DNA of 64,000 nt from Prunella strophiata. Its lineage: Eukaryota > Chordata > Aves > Passeriformes > Prunellidae. The notes under the pieces are model-generated. The model searched no databases. It was not told where the DNA came from and was given only the letters and a program-made list of their open reading frames with translations. Both the position numbers and the translations under genes were made by a program. The stretch is taken from NCBI GenBank assembly GCA_036583965.1, contig JAZBQD010000014.1, positions 36,566,990 through 36,630,989 of the forward strand, read 5' to 3'. This document shows positions 28,301 through 43,300 of the stretch, in pieces (position 1 is the first letter of the stretch; every line of letters begins with the position of its first letter).

Positions 28301-31300
28301 GCAATTAAAAGCTATAGAGTTTAAAATATTCCTTGGTAGTATCAATTCATTTATGTTGTTTATTTTCAAGAAATCACTCTGCTGGACAGTAGAAGGATAA
28401 TAAACATTTCAGAGGAATGAAATTAAACACACCTTTAAAAAAATAAAATGTGCCATTCCAAAACAATTTATAAGAGCACTTTCTTTCATTTTTCTCCAGC
28501 TCTAAATATTATTAAATTTTACTAAAGAGAAGAACTGCACTTGTTCCACAAACAAAATCAATTAGCAGTATAATGACACAGAAATAATCATATTAGGACA
28601 GCCAATATTATAATAGTGGAAAAGTCGAGTCAAAACCTTTTGGTATTATCTGTATCAAGTTCAAGAGCACACTAGGAAGTACTTCATAAGTTTCTAAGAA
28701 GGATGGGATATTTAGAAGAAATACAGTCTCCACAGTACAGTAAAAAAGCCCTGTTTATATTGGAAGTCATTTATGAAAGGACCAGCATGAATTTAAGAAA
28801 TTATGTTTTAATTTTTGCATTATTTTGGCATTAAAAATAATAGCTAGGGATTAGAATTAAAAGTATGCATTCCACAGTTGTCTTCCCTCTCTCAAAACAT
28901 GCATGTTTATAGCTGTAGACAAGAAGATTAACTCATATTCGCTAATTAGGGACCAAAACTGAGGACTGAATTACTGTTAAAAACAGCCAGTCTTCTCAGA
29001 AATCAGATCTGAACCAGCAAGTACTACTTCTGTGTCTGCTCAGTAAGGTTACTTGACCTTCTCTCACGTCACAGTCAGAGACAAGAGTGCATGTTTGATC
29101 TCCCCATCACATAATGTCATACAGACAGGGAGAAATGCTCGCTGTGCATTGGACACAACACTGAACCAGCACTGCACTCATGAGGCACATGACATCCACT
29201 ATGGTACTGATCCAAAATAAAGAGGGACAACTTTCTGCACTGCACCTTGCAGCCAAGGGAGGGAAAGCTAAGCTGCTTTTAGGCTGATGGTGGCCTTTTG
29301 AACAGTGACTTTTTCAGAAAATTGAAAGACTCTGTGTTATTCTGATAGCCATCAGAGCTCGTTTGAGGAACACTGCTGTGTCACATCAAAGCACCAGACA
29401 TGGCAGGAGAAGCTGCACCACACTGCAGCATTAGGGATCAATTCCCATTGCCTGTCCCAGCAAGAGCCTTTCCAACTGCTTTCTTACTCCAAGAAGTTCT
29501 GAGGCAAGCCCTCAACACACTACTAAGAATCTCTTAATGCCTCCCATAAAGGAACGTAGCAAGTATTAGGCCAAAACCTGGTCTTTTATTTTTTTTATTT
29601 TTTTTTTATGTCTGGGAGGAGGGGAATGAAAATAAAAAATACCAAGCTTTTCCTTAAAAAACGAAATTACCATATTACCATATTGTCAGCCAGCCAATCA
29701 TAATAACTTCAGCACAATCACAATTGTTTGTTTGGGGTTTTTTAATAGGAAGATGATAGATTAGTAACACAATAAAGATCCGCATGAAGTATACCCTACA
29801 TGGCAAGTTTAGCCAGGTCCACATATCTTGCTACTCTTGAACTACAGACCATAAATCTATTATTTGCGAACACATCCTTCCTCCAATCAGACTGGCTTGT
29901 AAGGCACACACTCAAGGCAACACTATTGACAGGACTCTGGAAACAGGAGTCTAGCTACATATCCCTGTTGGAACAATATTTCCTCTTAAGTGATATCCAT
30001 GCACATGTGTCTAGACATACATTTAGAGCTCCACTACTTTTTTCCACAGTGCATGAAGACCAAATGCAGCAGCAGTCTGCTGCAGGCCATCATTAACAAA
30101 ACAAAGTCAAGTTTTTATAATGTGAAATCTAGTGAAAGACTTCACAAGGCTCTAGTGTAGTTACCTCTGAAAAAGGTGCCGGCTCTAACATTCCCAACTA
30201 TCTCCACAAAAGTACTTCAGAAAATTAGGGAATGCATTACTCATCTACTCTTTTGAGTGGTTTTTAGGTAGACAAAACTTGGCCAGACAATTCTTGTCTC
30301 TATGAACAAGACATCCTAGAGCACTGGCTCAATACTGACTCAGAAGAAAAACACTCACCTACAAAAACTGGCTTAAGAAACAGCTTTTTTCAGGATCTAG
30401 ACTTTCAGGGAAGTCTAGACACATCTGACTGCATTCAATGCATGGAAAAGGAATGTGACATACTGGCTCTGTGTAACTGCACACTACTTCTCTGAGATGT
30501 CAAAATCAAATTAAATTTGATTTACTTTGATTGACTTTACTCAACATCTGGTAGTTCTTCTAATAGCCTAGATATTTCAGAATAATCTGCAATATTCTTC
30601 TAGAAGAGTAGAGAGTAGACAAATCATGACCTTTCTGAAGTCTGACATAATGACCTCTTTCTAGTTTTTACTGTTACCATTGGGAAGATGTCACAAAGCA
30701 AGAATGAAGGGCAGTGCCAAAAGCAAATGGATACGCCTCTCCCCATGATACCTCCTTCCCTACTACATCTCTGGACTGTTAAGTAAGGGCTAATCACTAC
30801 TTTATGTCAGCAGCAGGAACAGAGTGGTAGGGAAAATAACTGTGTTTTACTGCAGTGATGCTAGAACATCACAGAGCTGTGACACTGTGACTGAAGCCCA
30901 AACCTCCAGTGACCATTTTTAGTTAAATGTAAAGACAGTAGTTTCAGGAATTATTTTCATGCTACCTTTGACAGTGACAGTGCAAGTAAAATCACATTAC
31001 TTGCAATTTTGCAATTAAATCTGTAATTATGTAATCAAAACCCTATACTAATGCTATCTTCCCAGGTACCTCAAAATCAAAAAGCTACAAATGTTCCACA
31101 ATTTTCCTCTCATTTTACACGTTTCGCTATCAACATACTGGATTTCAAAATGGGGACCAATCCGTTGCCTCCATTTTTAAAGAAGGCACTACCTAACCAG
31201 CACTGTATGTGTTAATTATTAATTCTCATCATAATAAAACACAAAATGTTGCATAAATTCCAGAAATAGTTCAATGGAACTGCTTTTCCATTATGTTTGA

Positions 31301-34300
31301 AAAGCACCTCAGAGGAAAAAGAGTCTGTTCTAGCACACTATAAGAAAAGAAAGATACTGGAAAAATTATATAACAGTACAAGTTAGGGCAAAAAAATTAC
31401 TGAAGCTTGAAGGTGCCTTCCATCTCAAATTAAATACAGCACAAGGATCAGTGGTAAAAGAAAGGAGAGGTGGGACAACTGGGAGAAACGGAAGAAAAAA
31501 CCCTCAGTCATTAGAGAAAGAGGAAAGAGATTATTTATCTGCAAAGTGTTAAATTGAACTTGCTGCAAAATTGATCAAATCTCTTCAGACTCGGAAATAC
31601 CCTACGGCAATTATTGATCAAGAGTAGTGAATGTGCTACAGACCATTTTTTATGTGCTATACAAAAAAAAAAAGCAGGGGAGGGAATCTAAAGTGTGTTT
31701 GAAACACACAACTTTGAAACACACTCAACTGCTGAGTTAATGGTTGCATGAGTTATTGCAGCAATGTGTATGAGGATAGATGATCTTCGGGAAAACATAC
31801 CTGGCTAGATTGAATGCATCATCAATCAAGCCTGCTCGATTACTGACAGAGATAACCTGTGAGGGGACAAGCACAAAAATGGAACCATTTAAGGTGATGA
31901 AACAGTGAAGGTTCATCTATGAAAGCAGATTTTAGGAATGAGAAGAGGATCTTACCTCATGGTTCCTTGTTAGCTGATTAATTAGCAGCCTCCAATTCCT
32001 AATATCATAATTAACTCTGAAGTAGCCAGTCTGGTTGATGTTCCCCAGCAACCAACTTGCCTCTTCCAAAGCAGGAATTCTGTGGTGTTCTGGAAACAAA
32101 GAAGAAGAAGGGAAGGGGTCTTGGTTTTAAATTTAAACATTCTGAAGGTGCATCTGTTACATTATCTCCTTCTTTAAACATACATGAAGGCAATAAAATC
32201 AATTCAAAGACTAACAAAAATACTGTGTTTGATTAATAATTGCTTTCATCTGTTCTGATGTAGAGAGATGCCAACTAACACTCCCATGGGGACCTTTTAC
32301 CCACACAGAACTTTTGTTCTGTGAAAGAAAAGTGTGCTTTTTCTTTCCTGGCAGGTATTACTTTTATGAGAGGCACCCACTTTAAGTCCGGTACCCTTAT
32401 TCTGCCATGCTTAAATAGTTTTCTACAATTGTAACTCAAAAAATTCAATGAATGTGCTATAGAGAGAAGAGTAAACCTGTGATTAAAAAAATTGATTCTT
32501 AAGTGTTTCTGCATGTATTTGATTAAGTTTTTACATTGGATTTTAAATTAAAGTACTTCCAGTTGAACAGCTTCTACCTACTAAGCACTGAGAGCTTCCT
32601 CTTTAGAGCTAGACCAATTAACCTCGTATCACCTAACCTGTTCTTCATCTTTCCCCTTGATTTAAGTAACCACTTTAGGGCTGAAAGTCTAAATTTATTA
32701 CAGTTTTTGTGTAGTCAGGCACTCCACAACTATTTGCAGGAATATGGATTCCAAAATTTCAACAACAGAAATGCCCTAAACTCACAACAAGCACTTCTTT
32801 TTAATCATGGCACAAAGCATCAAGCTTCAACACCCCTGGAAGAAGTCTTCAATCTAGTAAATTATTTTGACAAAACTAATCATGAATGAGAACTCACTAC
32901 AAATTCAGAAACACTTTTTTCAACCAGCAAAATTACACTTGTAAATTGTACACTGTTGAAGAAGTAGTCTTGTCATTCTTTCTTTTTCTTTCTTTTTTTT
33001 TTTTTTAATAAATACATAAAATTCATTATAAATGTAATTCCATTGGAGAATTTTTTGGTGTGCTTGAACTCCCTGAAGGTAACAAATAGGAAAAAATTAG
33101 CAGAATGGTCTTTACAATTCACTCTTACTATCTAGTACATAGGCTTACTAAAGAAATTGATTTGTTTTAGTCCTTCTTATAAAAAAGTAATTTCTGAGGA
33201 AATTATAGTTAACTAGGGCTACAGATAAAAGTTGCACTTCTCCCTTGACTAACAGCAAGCCCACTACTGGGCTTGTAAATAGTAGTAAATAATTACTACT
33301 TTAAAGTGCAATAAGTACAAAGATCAGCAAGACCCAAATCTTAAAAACCCATAATTATATGTTTAAATTCATGGACCTGCATTATGCACATGGATTCAGA
33401 TAAAAAACTGCATTATTAAAATAGATAGTCCTCTTTTCTCCTAGGTAGTTCTGAAACCATTAAAATCTCTGAAAAATACAATTATTAAAAATATTAAGCC
33501 CGGAATAATTCCATTGTTGCCTGTTCAATTTGATTGTTCTTTCTCTTTTATCTGTGGTAAAGCACCAGGCAGACATGTTCTTTAGGATCCAACAGATCCT
33601 GCAGAAATAGGACTGAGAAAATCTGAATTTAGTCCTACAACTCCGTGGACTTCCCAGGTGTTCCTACTGTCAAAGCACCTAAGATGCTTTTGCCACTCAA
33701 TCCGATTTGGAACAAGGCTGTAACACTTGTGCGTCCTTTCTTCCACAAGGGGCTGTACAGATCAGTCCTAAGCTAACTCTCTTAGACTTGCTCCTCTGTT
33801 TAAATCCTTTTTTCATCAGGTCCAAGTCAGATCCAGCCCATTGCTCCATCCTATTTAGAGAAGATTTTAATCCTGTTCCTTTGTAACCTTGTACCACCTT
33901 AATGCAGTACAGCTTTCTGCCCATGCTCTTTGGTTGCAAACTAACCTTTAAATGCCACCAGTCTTGAAAGCAGCTACTTGTAACTAGTTAATCTTTGCAC
34001 CTCTACAATACTACCTAAAAGCATATCAAATAGGCTATCAGCACACATTAAACAATATCTGGGTAAATAAGTACATTAAATGGAAATTTTCAAAATCATA
34101 TGTAATTAAAAAATACATGCACCTTTTCTTCTTTGGCATTTGTATTACATTTTCACTTCCAAAGTGAGGAAATTACTCATGCTTCAACAGAGTATTGAAT
34201 GATACTTGCCAGTCAAAGTGAGCTCAAAATAAGCTATTTCACATGTAACAGCTGTGCAACACCCTCAATACATATAGCTATAAAGAAGGAGAGTATTTTT

Positions 34301-37300
34301 CCAAATCACAACAGCATTATTGTTGTTTAGGTCAGTTTAAACGCAGCCATAACCTCCTGCTATTATTTTTCAATGAGACCACTCATGTAATGAGCTTCTC
34401 CTGAAATAAAGGACAGAAATCTTTCACACCTTCCCAACCTACATAAAGAGGTGGCTATTTTATGGGACTGCCTGATACATGTGCTTCATGTAGTCCTATA
34501 TAATTTAGTAGAATTTGATATTTGTGTCTGTTAGTTCTCATGCTTTCCTATAAAAGAAATTCTTTCTTTTGGTAATTACAGGCACTGAACATTTCTATAC
34601 CTGGGTAATGTTTCCACTTACCACAAACACATTTATTAGTTTCCTGTTAAAAGTGTTATAGTTAGCAAAAAGGTAGTAACTCAGTGTTAAGCCCTACATT
34701 AAACCACTCATGAATTTCTAAACAACAACAAAGATTTCATTTGGAATCAAATCCATCTTTGAAGGTTTTAGTTCACCTCTCAAAAGTCAATCTAAAATAT
34801 ATATCCCGTTGTATTTGAGATGAAAGGGAATTTTTTTAATCTTCTTCCATCAGAAAGTGTTTTTCCATGGTCATGATTTGTCTGGATGCCTCAGAAAATA
34901 ACAGCACTCTAAAACTTCTAGCTTTGCCACATACAAATAGGAAATATTTAGGAGGAAACATTTAAACTTTCACATTTGTTTTGAAGTAAAAAAATTTTCT
35001 CCCCAGTTTGTCTGGTCTCAAAGTGTGAGACAGTTCCTCCAGTTGGTGCACGTGGCTTTAAGTTCTGAGCTCTCCCAACAGCTTCAATTCCATCAAAACC
35101 AGCATGTCAGGTGGGTGTGGGAGAAGGGCACTCTTCTATAAAAGACAACTGCCAAAAGTATGGACTAAACACAGTTCCAGTACCATTTCAAGTCTTTAAC
35201 TCACAGTTGTTATTTTAACTCTTTATGCAATCCCTAGCATACTAAGAAATTGGTTTAAGCTAGTAGAATCCCTGCTGGGGGAACTGACTTCATTTTGCTG
35301 CAAAAACAACTGCATGAGGGTAGCACAATTTCTTGACAACAACAGCAAGCAAAATTTTTCTGACAAAAAAGTGTTCCATGAGGAATTTCACAATAATTTA
35401 TACTGGCTTTACTAAATTCTGCAAAACTTCTTGCAAGAACTTTGCATAAAGGGAGAAGACATACCAGAAGAAAAAGTTCTATCTATCTCACTTGCCATGT
35501 TGACATAGCTCCATGCTGAAAGAAAATATTTTGGTATAGAGATTAGCACAATAAATGGAGCACATCAGGAAATATGATCATGTTCCATCTCACAAAACTC
35601 TTCAAATTACCCTTCCATCCATTAATATTCCTCTATGATGGAACTGCTAATGACTAAGGTGATACACAATGTAAGCAGCAGTCTTCTGCTAGGATCTTCA
35701 GCTTTTAGAATCAAAATTACACAGGATTCCAAGTCCTGTATCCCTGGTCCTCACTACAGCTGGCTGAGGCTCAAAGCAGGTCCTGTAATATTAATCTTTT
35801 TTTTTTTACCCTTCTTCCTACTTATGAAAGATAAGAGTGGAGTCTGGAAGCAACACAGGTAAAGCTCAGCAGCTGAGTTTCCAAAAAGAAAAGAAAGGGT
35901 ATTTTTCCAAAGCTGCAACTAATGTTCTGCTCCCCAGCAGGGCAGCCAGCAAACCCCAGCTCAGAAGCATCTGTCTTCTACAAAACACTTCCTGGAGGAG
36001 AATCTGACTGTTGAGTGGCTTAAAGTAGAGATTATCTAGTAGGAGGTGGCAAAGTAAATTGGGACTTGCTGTTGGAAGGGAGTTGCCCTATTTAACTTTC
36101 TTTCCCCCATCTTGTGGCAATCCTGAGGAGACATTAGGAGTAATCTGAACAGCAGTCACTTTAACTGAGGTAGGTAGGTCTATCTAAGGAGTATTTCCTT
36201 GGAACATAACAAATCAGTTAATAAACAGGAGGTGGGGATGGAAAGGGCAGGGACTAAAGCTGTGTCAGCCAGTTCAGCAGCACTTGCTGAGTTGCATAGA
36301 GATGTTTCCTACTTGGAGACTGGAGCACCAGAAAAATGATTCCCAGGGAACAGCAAGTATGCCTTTTCCAAAGCCCTGCTCACCTACTGGAAATGGATGC
36401 TAGCTAAACCTCCTGACTTGAGGTTAAGGCCAGTTCTAGATTTGCAGAAACATGCACAGGTAAGCCTGTGCTTCCACACCTAGTACACCTTCATCAGAAA
36501 TCGCCAACACATTTCCAGAAGCCCTACTTAGCAGTCATAGGGATGGAATGGGTCCAAAGCTGCTTCCTGGCTTTCTACCCACTACTGATTTCGGGCTGAT
36601 CCCAACACACTATGGATACATGTTCACAGATCATGACAGCAACCACAAAAGAGGAAATTATCTAGGAGAAACAGAAACAAGCCCTGGAATATGGCAGAGC
36701 AGAAGTTTGTAACACCAATGATGTCCACAGTGCCAGAATTTACCATTCAGCAGACCTGCAAGATTGAGGCACAAAGAGCACTGCAGCCATCTTAGCATGA
36801 CATTTCTGATCTCAGCATGGACAGGAAGGTCTAGCACAAGATGTTTCCTTTGTGACTGGTTTACAGACACTTGAAGCAGAACAGCCTCATCTATGGCCAT
36901 GGGGAATGAACAGGGAAAAGGTGGTGGTGACCTTTGTGCAGCACTCTGAGAGCAAATGAGACAGTTCCACTACACACACCAGACAAACTGATGGTCCAGT
37001 AAAAGGACCATCATCTGATGGCTGTATATGAACTGATGAGTAGAAACACAGTTACATAAATGCTGTGGTTCACTGGGTAAGAAGAGAGACTGGCAGAAGC
37101 ACTTGCAAAATGAAAAGCTTTCAAAACCATCCCTCCATATCTTCCACAAACAGGTGGGAAGAGCTATATTAGATTTGAAACATCTTCGATATTATGCACC
37201 TTGTCAAACAAGTTGCCAAGGCCTGGCACTGCCCTTCCTACAGGATTTCCTGTAAAGGACAATGAACTACAACTCAAAAAGACACCAGTGTAGCTGTAAT

Positions 37301-40300
37301 TTCCAGCGTGCTCCTTCACTTCAGTGCTGTGAAGAATGGACAGATCTAGCACTGTTGCCAGCAATTATGGTGAGATGCAGTTATCTGAACTGATCCTGCT
37401 CAGAATCAGTGATCTGCATGCTCACCTACCTCTGGCATGTAGCCAGAGACAGACAAGATGAGGACAGAGCAGCAACTCAATCATCCTAAACTCATGTCGC
37501 TCTCACAGAGCTGGAGAGCAGTCCTCATATCCCTCATATGCTCATGTAAATACCAACTGGTATCCTACAACACCTTGATGAGGTCACAGACAGTGGCAGA
37601 GAGGATGCAAAGATCAACAATTCTTTCTTTTGTCTTTTTGGATGTACATGAAGGAAAAGCCTCTTACATCAGCAAATAACCATTCTTGGTGAGCTAGGGC
37701 AAGGCACAGGGTTAACTCCTGATGGATATTGTTATTTGAAACACCACCAAAAAAAAAAAAAAAAAAATAGGAACATGTTTTGATGTATTTCTATATGTAG
37801 TTATTTCAAAACTGCTGTGGCTTCATTTCTATCAGAAAACCCATAGACAAGGTTAATTTTATTGGAAGATCTAAGTGATATGCCAAGATATCACAGTGGT
37901 AGTCATCAACTTGAACCCATTTCCCTATTGGCAATTGAAATTAGGTGTGTGATCAGTAACAATGACTATGTTGGGTTTGCATGGCCATGTCTGGTAGCTA
38001 GAGGGGAGGCTAGAGAAATGGCTTCTGTGGGAAAGCTGCCAGAAACTTTTCCCATGTCCAGCAGAGGCAATACCAGCTGGGTCCAAGACAGACATGCCGC
38101 TGGCCAAGGCTGAGCCAACTGGAATTGCTAGTAATGCCTCTGTGACAACACATTTAAGAAGAAGAAGGAAAAAAGAAGTTACTGCTCAGATGTAATTGTG
38201 GCCAGAGAAGAGCAGGGCAAGGACACGTGACAGGAGCAACCCTGCAGACACCAACATCAGTGGAGAAGGAGGGGCAGGAGGTGCTCCAGGCACCAGAGCT
38301 GGGATTCCTCTGCAGCCCATGGTGAAGACAATGGTGAGGCAGCTGCACCACTGCAGCCCATGGAGATCCACAGGGATACAGAGATCCACCTGCAGCACAT
38401 GAAGGACACCCACACCAGAGCAGGTGGATGCCTGAGAGGAAGCTGTGACTTTGAGGGAGGGACCCCATATTAGAGCTGGAGAAAGACTCCTCTCCCTGAG
38501 CAATGGGAGAAACAATGTGTGATGAACTGTCCATAACCCTCATTCCCTTCTCCCTGCACCACTGGGGAGGGGAGGCAGAGCTAGGAAACAGGGAGGGGTG
38601 GGGAGGGGGGAGAGGCACTTTAAAGTCTGTTTTTACTTCTCATTATCCTGCTCCCATTTTGAGTCTGTTTCGCTGAGACAGTACTTGGATCTCTAGCTCA
38701 GACCTTATCTGAGATCCATGAACATATATGAGAATATAACTTTGTTATATTCTCTCTCCCGTGTCCAGTTTCTGAGGGGAGTGATAGAGTGAGTTTGGTG
38801 GGTGCCTGGTGTCAGCCAGAGTCAACACACCACAACAACAAACAACAGAGAGCTGTTCATTAACTCCTATCCACTCTTGCAGTCACACTGGAAGCTCCTT
38901 CAGCACAACAGCTTAGTCAACAAGAAGGAAATTGCCTACTGTTTCCTAAAAATGGCACAGAAACCATTCTCATGAACTGCACTTACTCCAAGTTGATTTG
39001 CATATCTGCATTTAATCACATGCACTTGAAGAACAATGTGAGCACTTCCAATCTTCCAAATATCCTCTGCAGCAGTTTGTTTCACCTCCAGCTTGCAGAC
39101 TTTTTCCAAGACTACCCACTGGGACAATACTGAAACTGTCCTCTGTACAACAGAAAGTCTTCAAGATTCTTCCAGTCCACAAGAATCGAACCTGGAAATA
39201 GTCCTTTGGAGTCTCAGAATTCCTCCCTCATCCCCATGAAACAAACATACCAGCTGCAGAAAAACTCCCAGGAATAATGTATAGCAGCCCCAATACATGG
39301 CAGCATGCACAATCAATCATACATTGAGTATACATTCAGGCATGTTCTTACTGACATTTCTATGTTGAGGAATTCTTCATCTGAGCTAGACCACCATAAG
39401 TAGAAGCAAGAGGACATTCTTGCTGTAGTCATAAGTTTACAGTCTCATTTTCAATGAGGCACAGCAAGTGAATGAGTGAGTGAAAGTAATGAGGAAGAAC
39501 AAGGATAATGACAAGAGATCACAGTGTCATTGATTTGCTACACAGGAGACTGATGACTCAGAAAGGTTCCTCTTTAATTTCTATATAGTAGCCAGCCTAA
39601 AATAATTGCTCACACTGGCCATCATTAATTTGTTGATTTCTTGAAGGCATTCCAACAGAAGCAGTAGATCTTAAAAGAGTGGGCAGCAGTTTTATGGACT
39701 TGTTCCTCCACAGCACTCTGCAAGTAAAAGGCAATGAGGAAGCATCCATGTAGGTAATAGTAATACACTGAACTTTGAAGGAGGGAGTGAAGAGAGGGAG
39801 GCATGCATGTGCAACCTAATGAGATGGGATGATCAACTCACTCTGAAGTTAGTGGGAACCTTTCTAATAACTTCAATGACAGTTCAATCAAGCCCCAAAG
39901 GACAAAAGTAGAACAGGTCATTAAGGCAGACTCTGAAAGTGCAAACAGGTCTTGAAGTATTCTGGAAGTGTTAATGTTAAAAAGTATGGCCAAAATACTA
40001 AGTTTCTGAAAGGTGAGGCAGAACCTGTATGCTTTAATGAGAGTATGTTTCCCAGGTAATGAAAATTGCTCTGGTTGCAGGGACCCTTCTAGTTCATTCT
40101 GTCATGGGACCAGCATAAAACATGTTACTTTGTCATAGGCTGCAAACAATCTGGGTAAAGAAACACATACTTTGTATCCCTAGAAAGCTGGGGTACTCAG
40201 ATTTCTACTGACCATACACCATTCATTTCCAGTCCTCCTGGCTGCTAAGCTCTATGCAACTAATATATTTTACTAACTTAGAAAAGAGAGAAAACATCTC

Positions 40301-43300
40301 ACACAGTTTTGACTCTCTCCCATTAATTTTCTATTAGAGGGAAATCTCTACACCTTTCTAATTATACAAGAAAGGGTCAGTTCTCCCTCTACAGCCCACA
40401 TGTCAAGGGGATGTATGCATCCTTCTTTTCCCTTCTATATAATAATTCCATTCAAGTCCCCACATATCTTCCCTCACTCTCTTTAATTCTAGTCCAAAGC
40501 TCTCAGACAATGTAGCATAAAGTGCTAAGGAAACAGATAAATATTTCATGAAATTTCTATGGTGGGCTTTCTTTCTTAGGTGATAAAAAACCACTGGCAT
40601 CTAGCACTCACTCTCCTCCAGATAGTAACTAATACTGTTATGATCATGCAGGAACTGAGGAGGAAGAATATACATAGTAAGCAGAACAATGCACTTTTGA
40701 GGTCCAGCATATGGTTATCTAATAGAGAGAACAAATACTTTTTATAGATCAATAAGGACAATTTTAATGACAGCAACCATTTCTTAGGCCTGGTTGAGAC
40801 TATGGATTGAGTTAAAAATGCTAGAATTCTAAATGTACTAAATCATACTCATCATATCTGCTTCATTACACAATATTACATTTAACTTTCACCCATCAAT
40901 AAATTGAATTGCATTCATCAATGATTTGATATGTGTTGCCAAATATAAAATACTTAGCACTTTACATTTCTTTGTAAAAACTTTACATTATACTGTCTAA
41001 ATTCTACAATATTATAAACCTAGATTGTTGCTCATCCTTTATTCCTCCTCCCTCCCTTCCCAGCTCTGCTTTTTTTGCAATTCATTTTAAGCAGTTAAAA
41101 CTGGGTGCAGAGCAACTAAACAATTATCTAGGATCAATTCCAAAGATACATTTGAGGAAAACACAAGTATGCTTTATGAGATTCCACTGGGAGGAAAGTT
41201 TATTTTTACCTGATTTGTTAGACACCCATATAATTGCCTCTGATGAGATGTGGCTCGTATTTCCTACTGCAATTGTTAATGGAATCTGCCACAAGTAGCT
41301 GCAAGACAAAGGAGGGGGAATCTAAGAACAAAAATACTGAACTGATTCTTCTCACAGCAATCAGGGATCATGTCAAAGAAATCAAAACACAATCTCAGTA
41401 GCAGTGTAAAGATCTGTGGATTCTAACAAGTTACTTTGATTTTGAAATGCATTTGCATTAGCAATAAAACAAAGAAAAATAATTTATGAGAAAAAAAATC
41501 CCAACCTAAATTATATTTCCCATTTTTTCACGCACTATCATCGTATGAGCACTTTTTAACAAAGCTTTTCCTAGCTTAAGAAAATGCTTCACAAAAGAGG
41601 AAATAATGATTACTCATAAAAAGAAGAACACTTTTTTACATTTACTTAGAAAAAACCTCAACATAAGACATGCTTTGATTTATAGGGACTTCAAAGTTTA
41701 AAAATACCATACTCTTCTAGCAACTTCTTAAAAAGCTACAATGAGCTTTCACTGCTGCTGCTTTATAAAAACAAAATGAATGGGACAGATCTCCACTTCT
41801 TGGCACCATTTATGACCACCTATGCATGTGCAAACTGGACAAAACATACTACATGTGGGTTTGGTGGTACACTGGTATAATCAGACCCCATCTTCCCCAT
41901 AGGGTATTACAAATTGTTTCTCATTTGAAGTAAATCTTATAAATAACATTCTTTATCTCAATAAACAGAAATTGACTATAGTGAAGTGAATGTTTTTAGG
42001 GACCGATAGAAAGGATTATTTCCTTCACGTCTTCATCATCACCTCTACTTCTTAACTCTCAAAAGTAGCATTTCAACAGTCACTGAAAGTGTAGCCATTT
42101 CCCTCACCAGCCTGCCACATCATTTTGTAAATCAGTAAAGGGGAAGCACTCAGTAATGGTACAGGTGGTGCCTACAGGAGGTCCCTTGGTAGGTGGTCAA
42201 TGGGAGGATGTGTGCAGTTAAGGAAGGCAGCAAGGCAAGAGACTGGCCCCAACTCCGATATCACCAGAGATGCTATATTCGTATAGCACCCCTGTGATAC
42301 CAAGAATATCAATTTAGACTGATTACATTAAAATGGTGCAAAGATGAGGGTGGGCCAGTTCTCTCCTGCTAATACACAGCATTGCAAAACTAGCCCACTG
42401 TACTGAAGAAAAAACTAGGTTTGCTCTTTTCCACTTACCCAGAAGCCTGCTCCATTTAATAACAAACACCACCCAAATGTTCCACAGCCACAGTCAACAT
42501 GGGCTGGCTTCCAAGGGTTGCCTTGCTGGCATGACTTGGAGGCTGGGGGAGGGACAGAACCCTGCCCTGCCACCACACCTGGCTCACAGCTCCCCATCCA
42601 TTTGCAAAGGGCCCCCAGGACACACAGGAATATGCACTGCTTAGAACAGAATTGTGTGCAAAGAAACATTTGTCCATAAAGCAGAGATTCAGCAAAGATG
42701 GAAAGATGCTTAGACAACCAGTCCAGCTGAAAGAGCTATGAGTAACACTAGAAATAAAATGTGTCATTTACTGCCATATGAAAGAAGAAAGAAGTTTCCA
42801 TGTGATTTTAGGTTCTCTGAATGTTGGTACCATGACACACTAGGAAAATAATTAGCTCTACTCCTGCACTGAACATAAGCTCCACATAAGCACATACTCT
42901 GGCAGACACTTTTTGGATAATTAAGCTGTGTCATTTGAAGATTCTATTGGCTTTATAAGTCTGCCCACTTCTTGTGCTGGACATTATCACACTCCACAGC
43001 ACAGCCAGCAGAAAAGGATGTCCATTGGTGCATTAGCTTCTCCAGTTCCCAGTCCAGGGTTTTCACGCAAAGTTACCTTCATTTTTGGCTTAACTAATAT
43101 TCTGGACTGTGAACTGGAGTAACGAGATACAGTTTGTACTGTGTCCTGCTGCTTCAGCTACAGCAGCAGTAACTCCTGGGTTCAACAGGTGAGGGCAGTC
43201 AGAAAATGCTGTGAAGTGATGCACTGAATTATATTCACTACTCTCCTAAATACCTTATACCTTACTAGACACACACCAGTGTTTTAGGGTCTGTCCATAA

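Larger units (their letters stand above)
16204..31800 (-). other. TRHDE intron e-f, 15.6 kb
   Basis: It holds an A14 run (16516-16529), small tandem duplications (18653-18692, 27031-27062, 31698-31724), hairpins at 20821-20860 and 21462-21490, a 21-nt palindrome (30503-30523) and a T-rich patch around 29585-29610. No gene or long transposon is recognised. Confidence 0.85.
32090..41209 (-). other. TRHDE intron c-d, 9.1 kb
   Basis: It holds twin hairpins at 33256-33300, a CT-rich stretch ending in T14 (32974-33006), an A19 run (37749-37767) and an LTR (37969-38834). The rest is AT-rich sequence in which I see no gene. Confidence 0.85.

Noticed and set aside
31405..31430. GAAGGTGCCTTCCATCTC as a CR1 tail fragment
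   Set aside because: It only loosely resembles the GGTCCCTTCCAACC region of CR1 and is too short to call.
38154..38618. Open frames of 154 and 109 codons on the minus strand
   Set aside because: Inside the other LTR, with the same GC-rich, stop-poor composition and no known domain.
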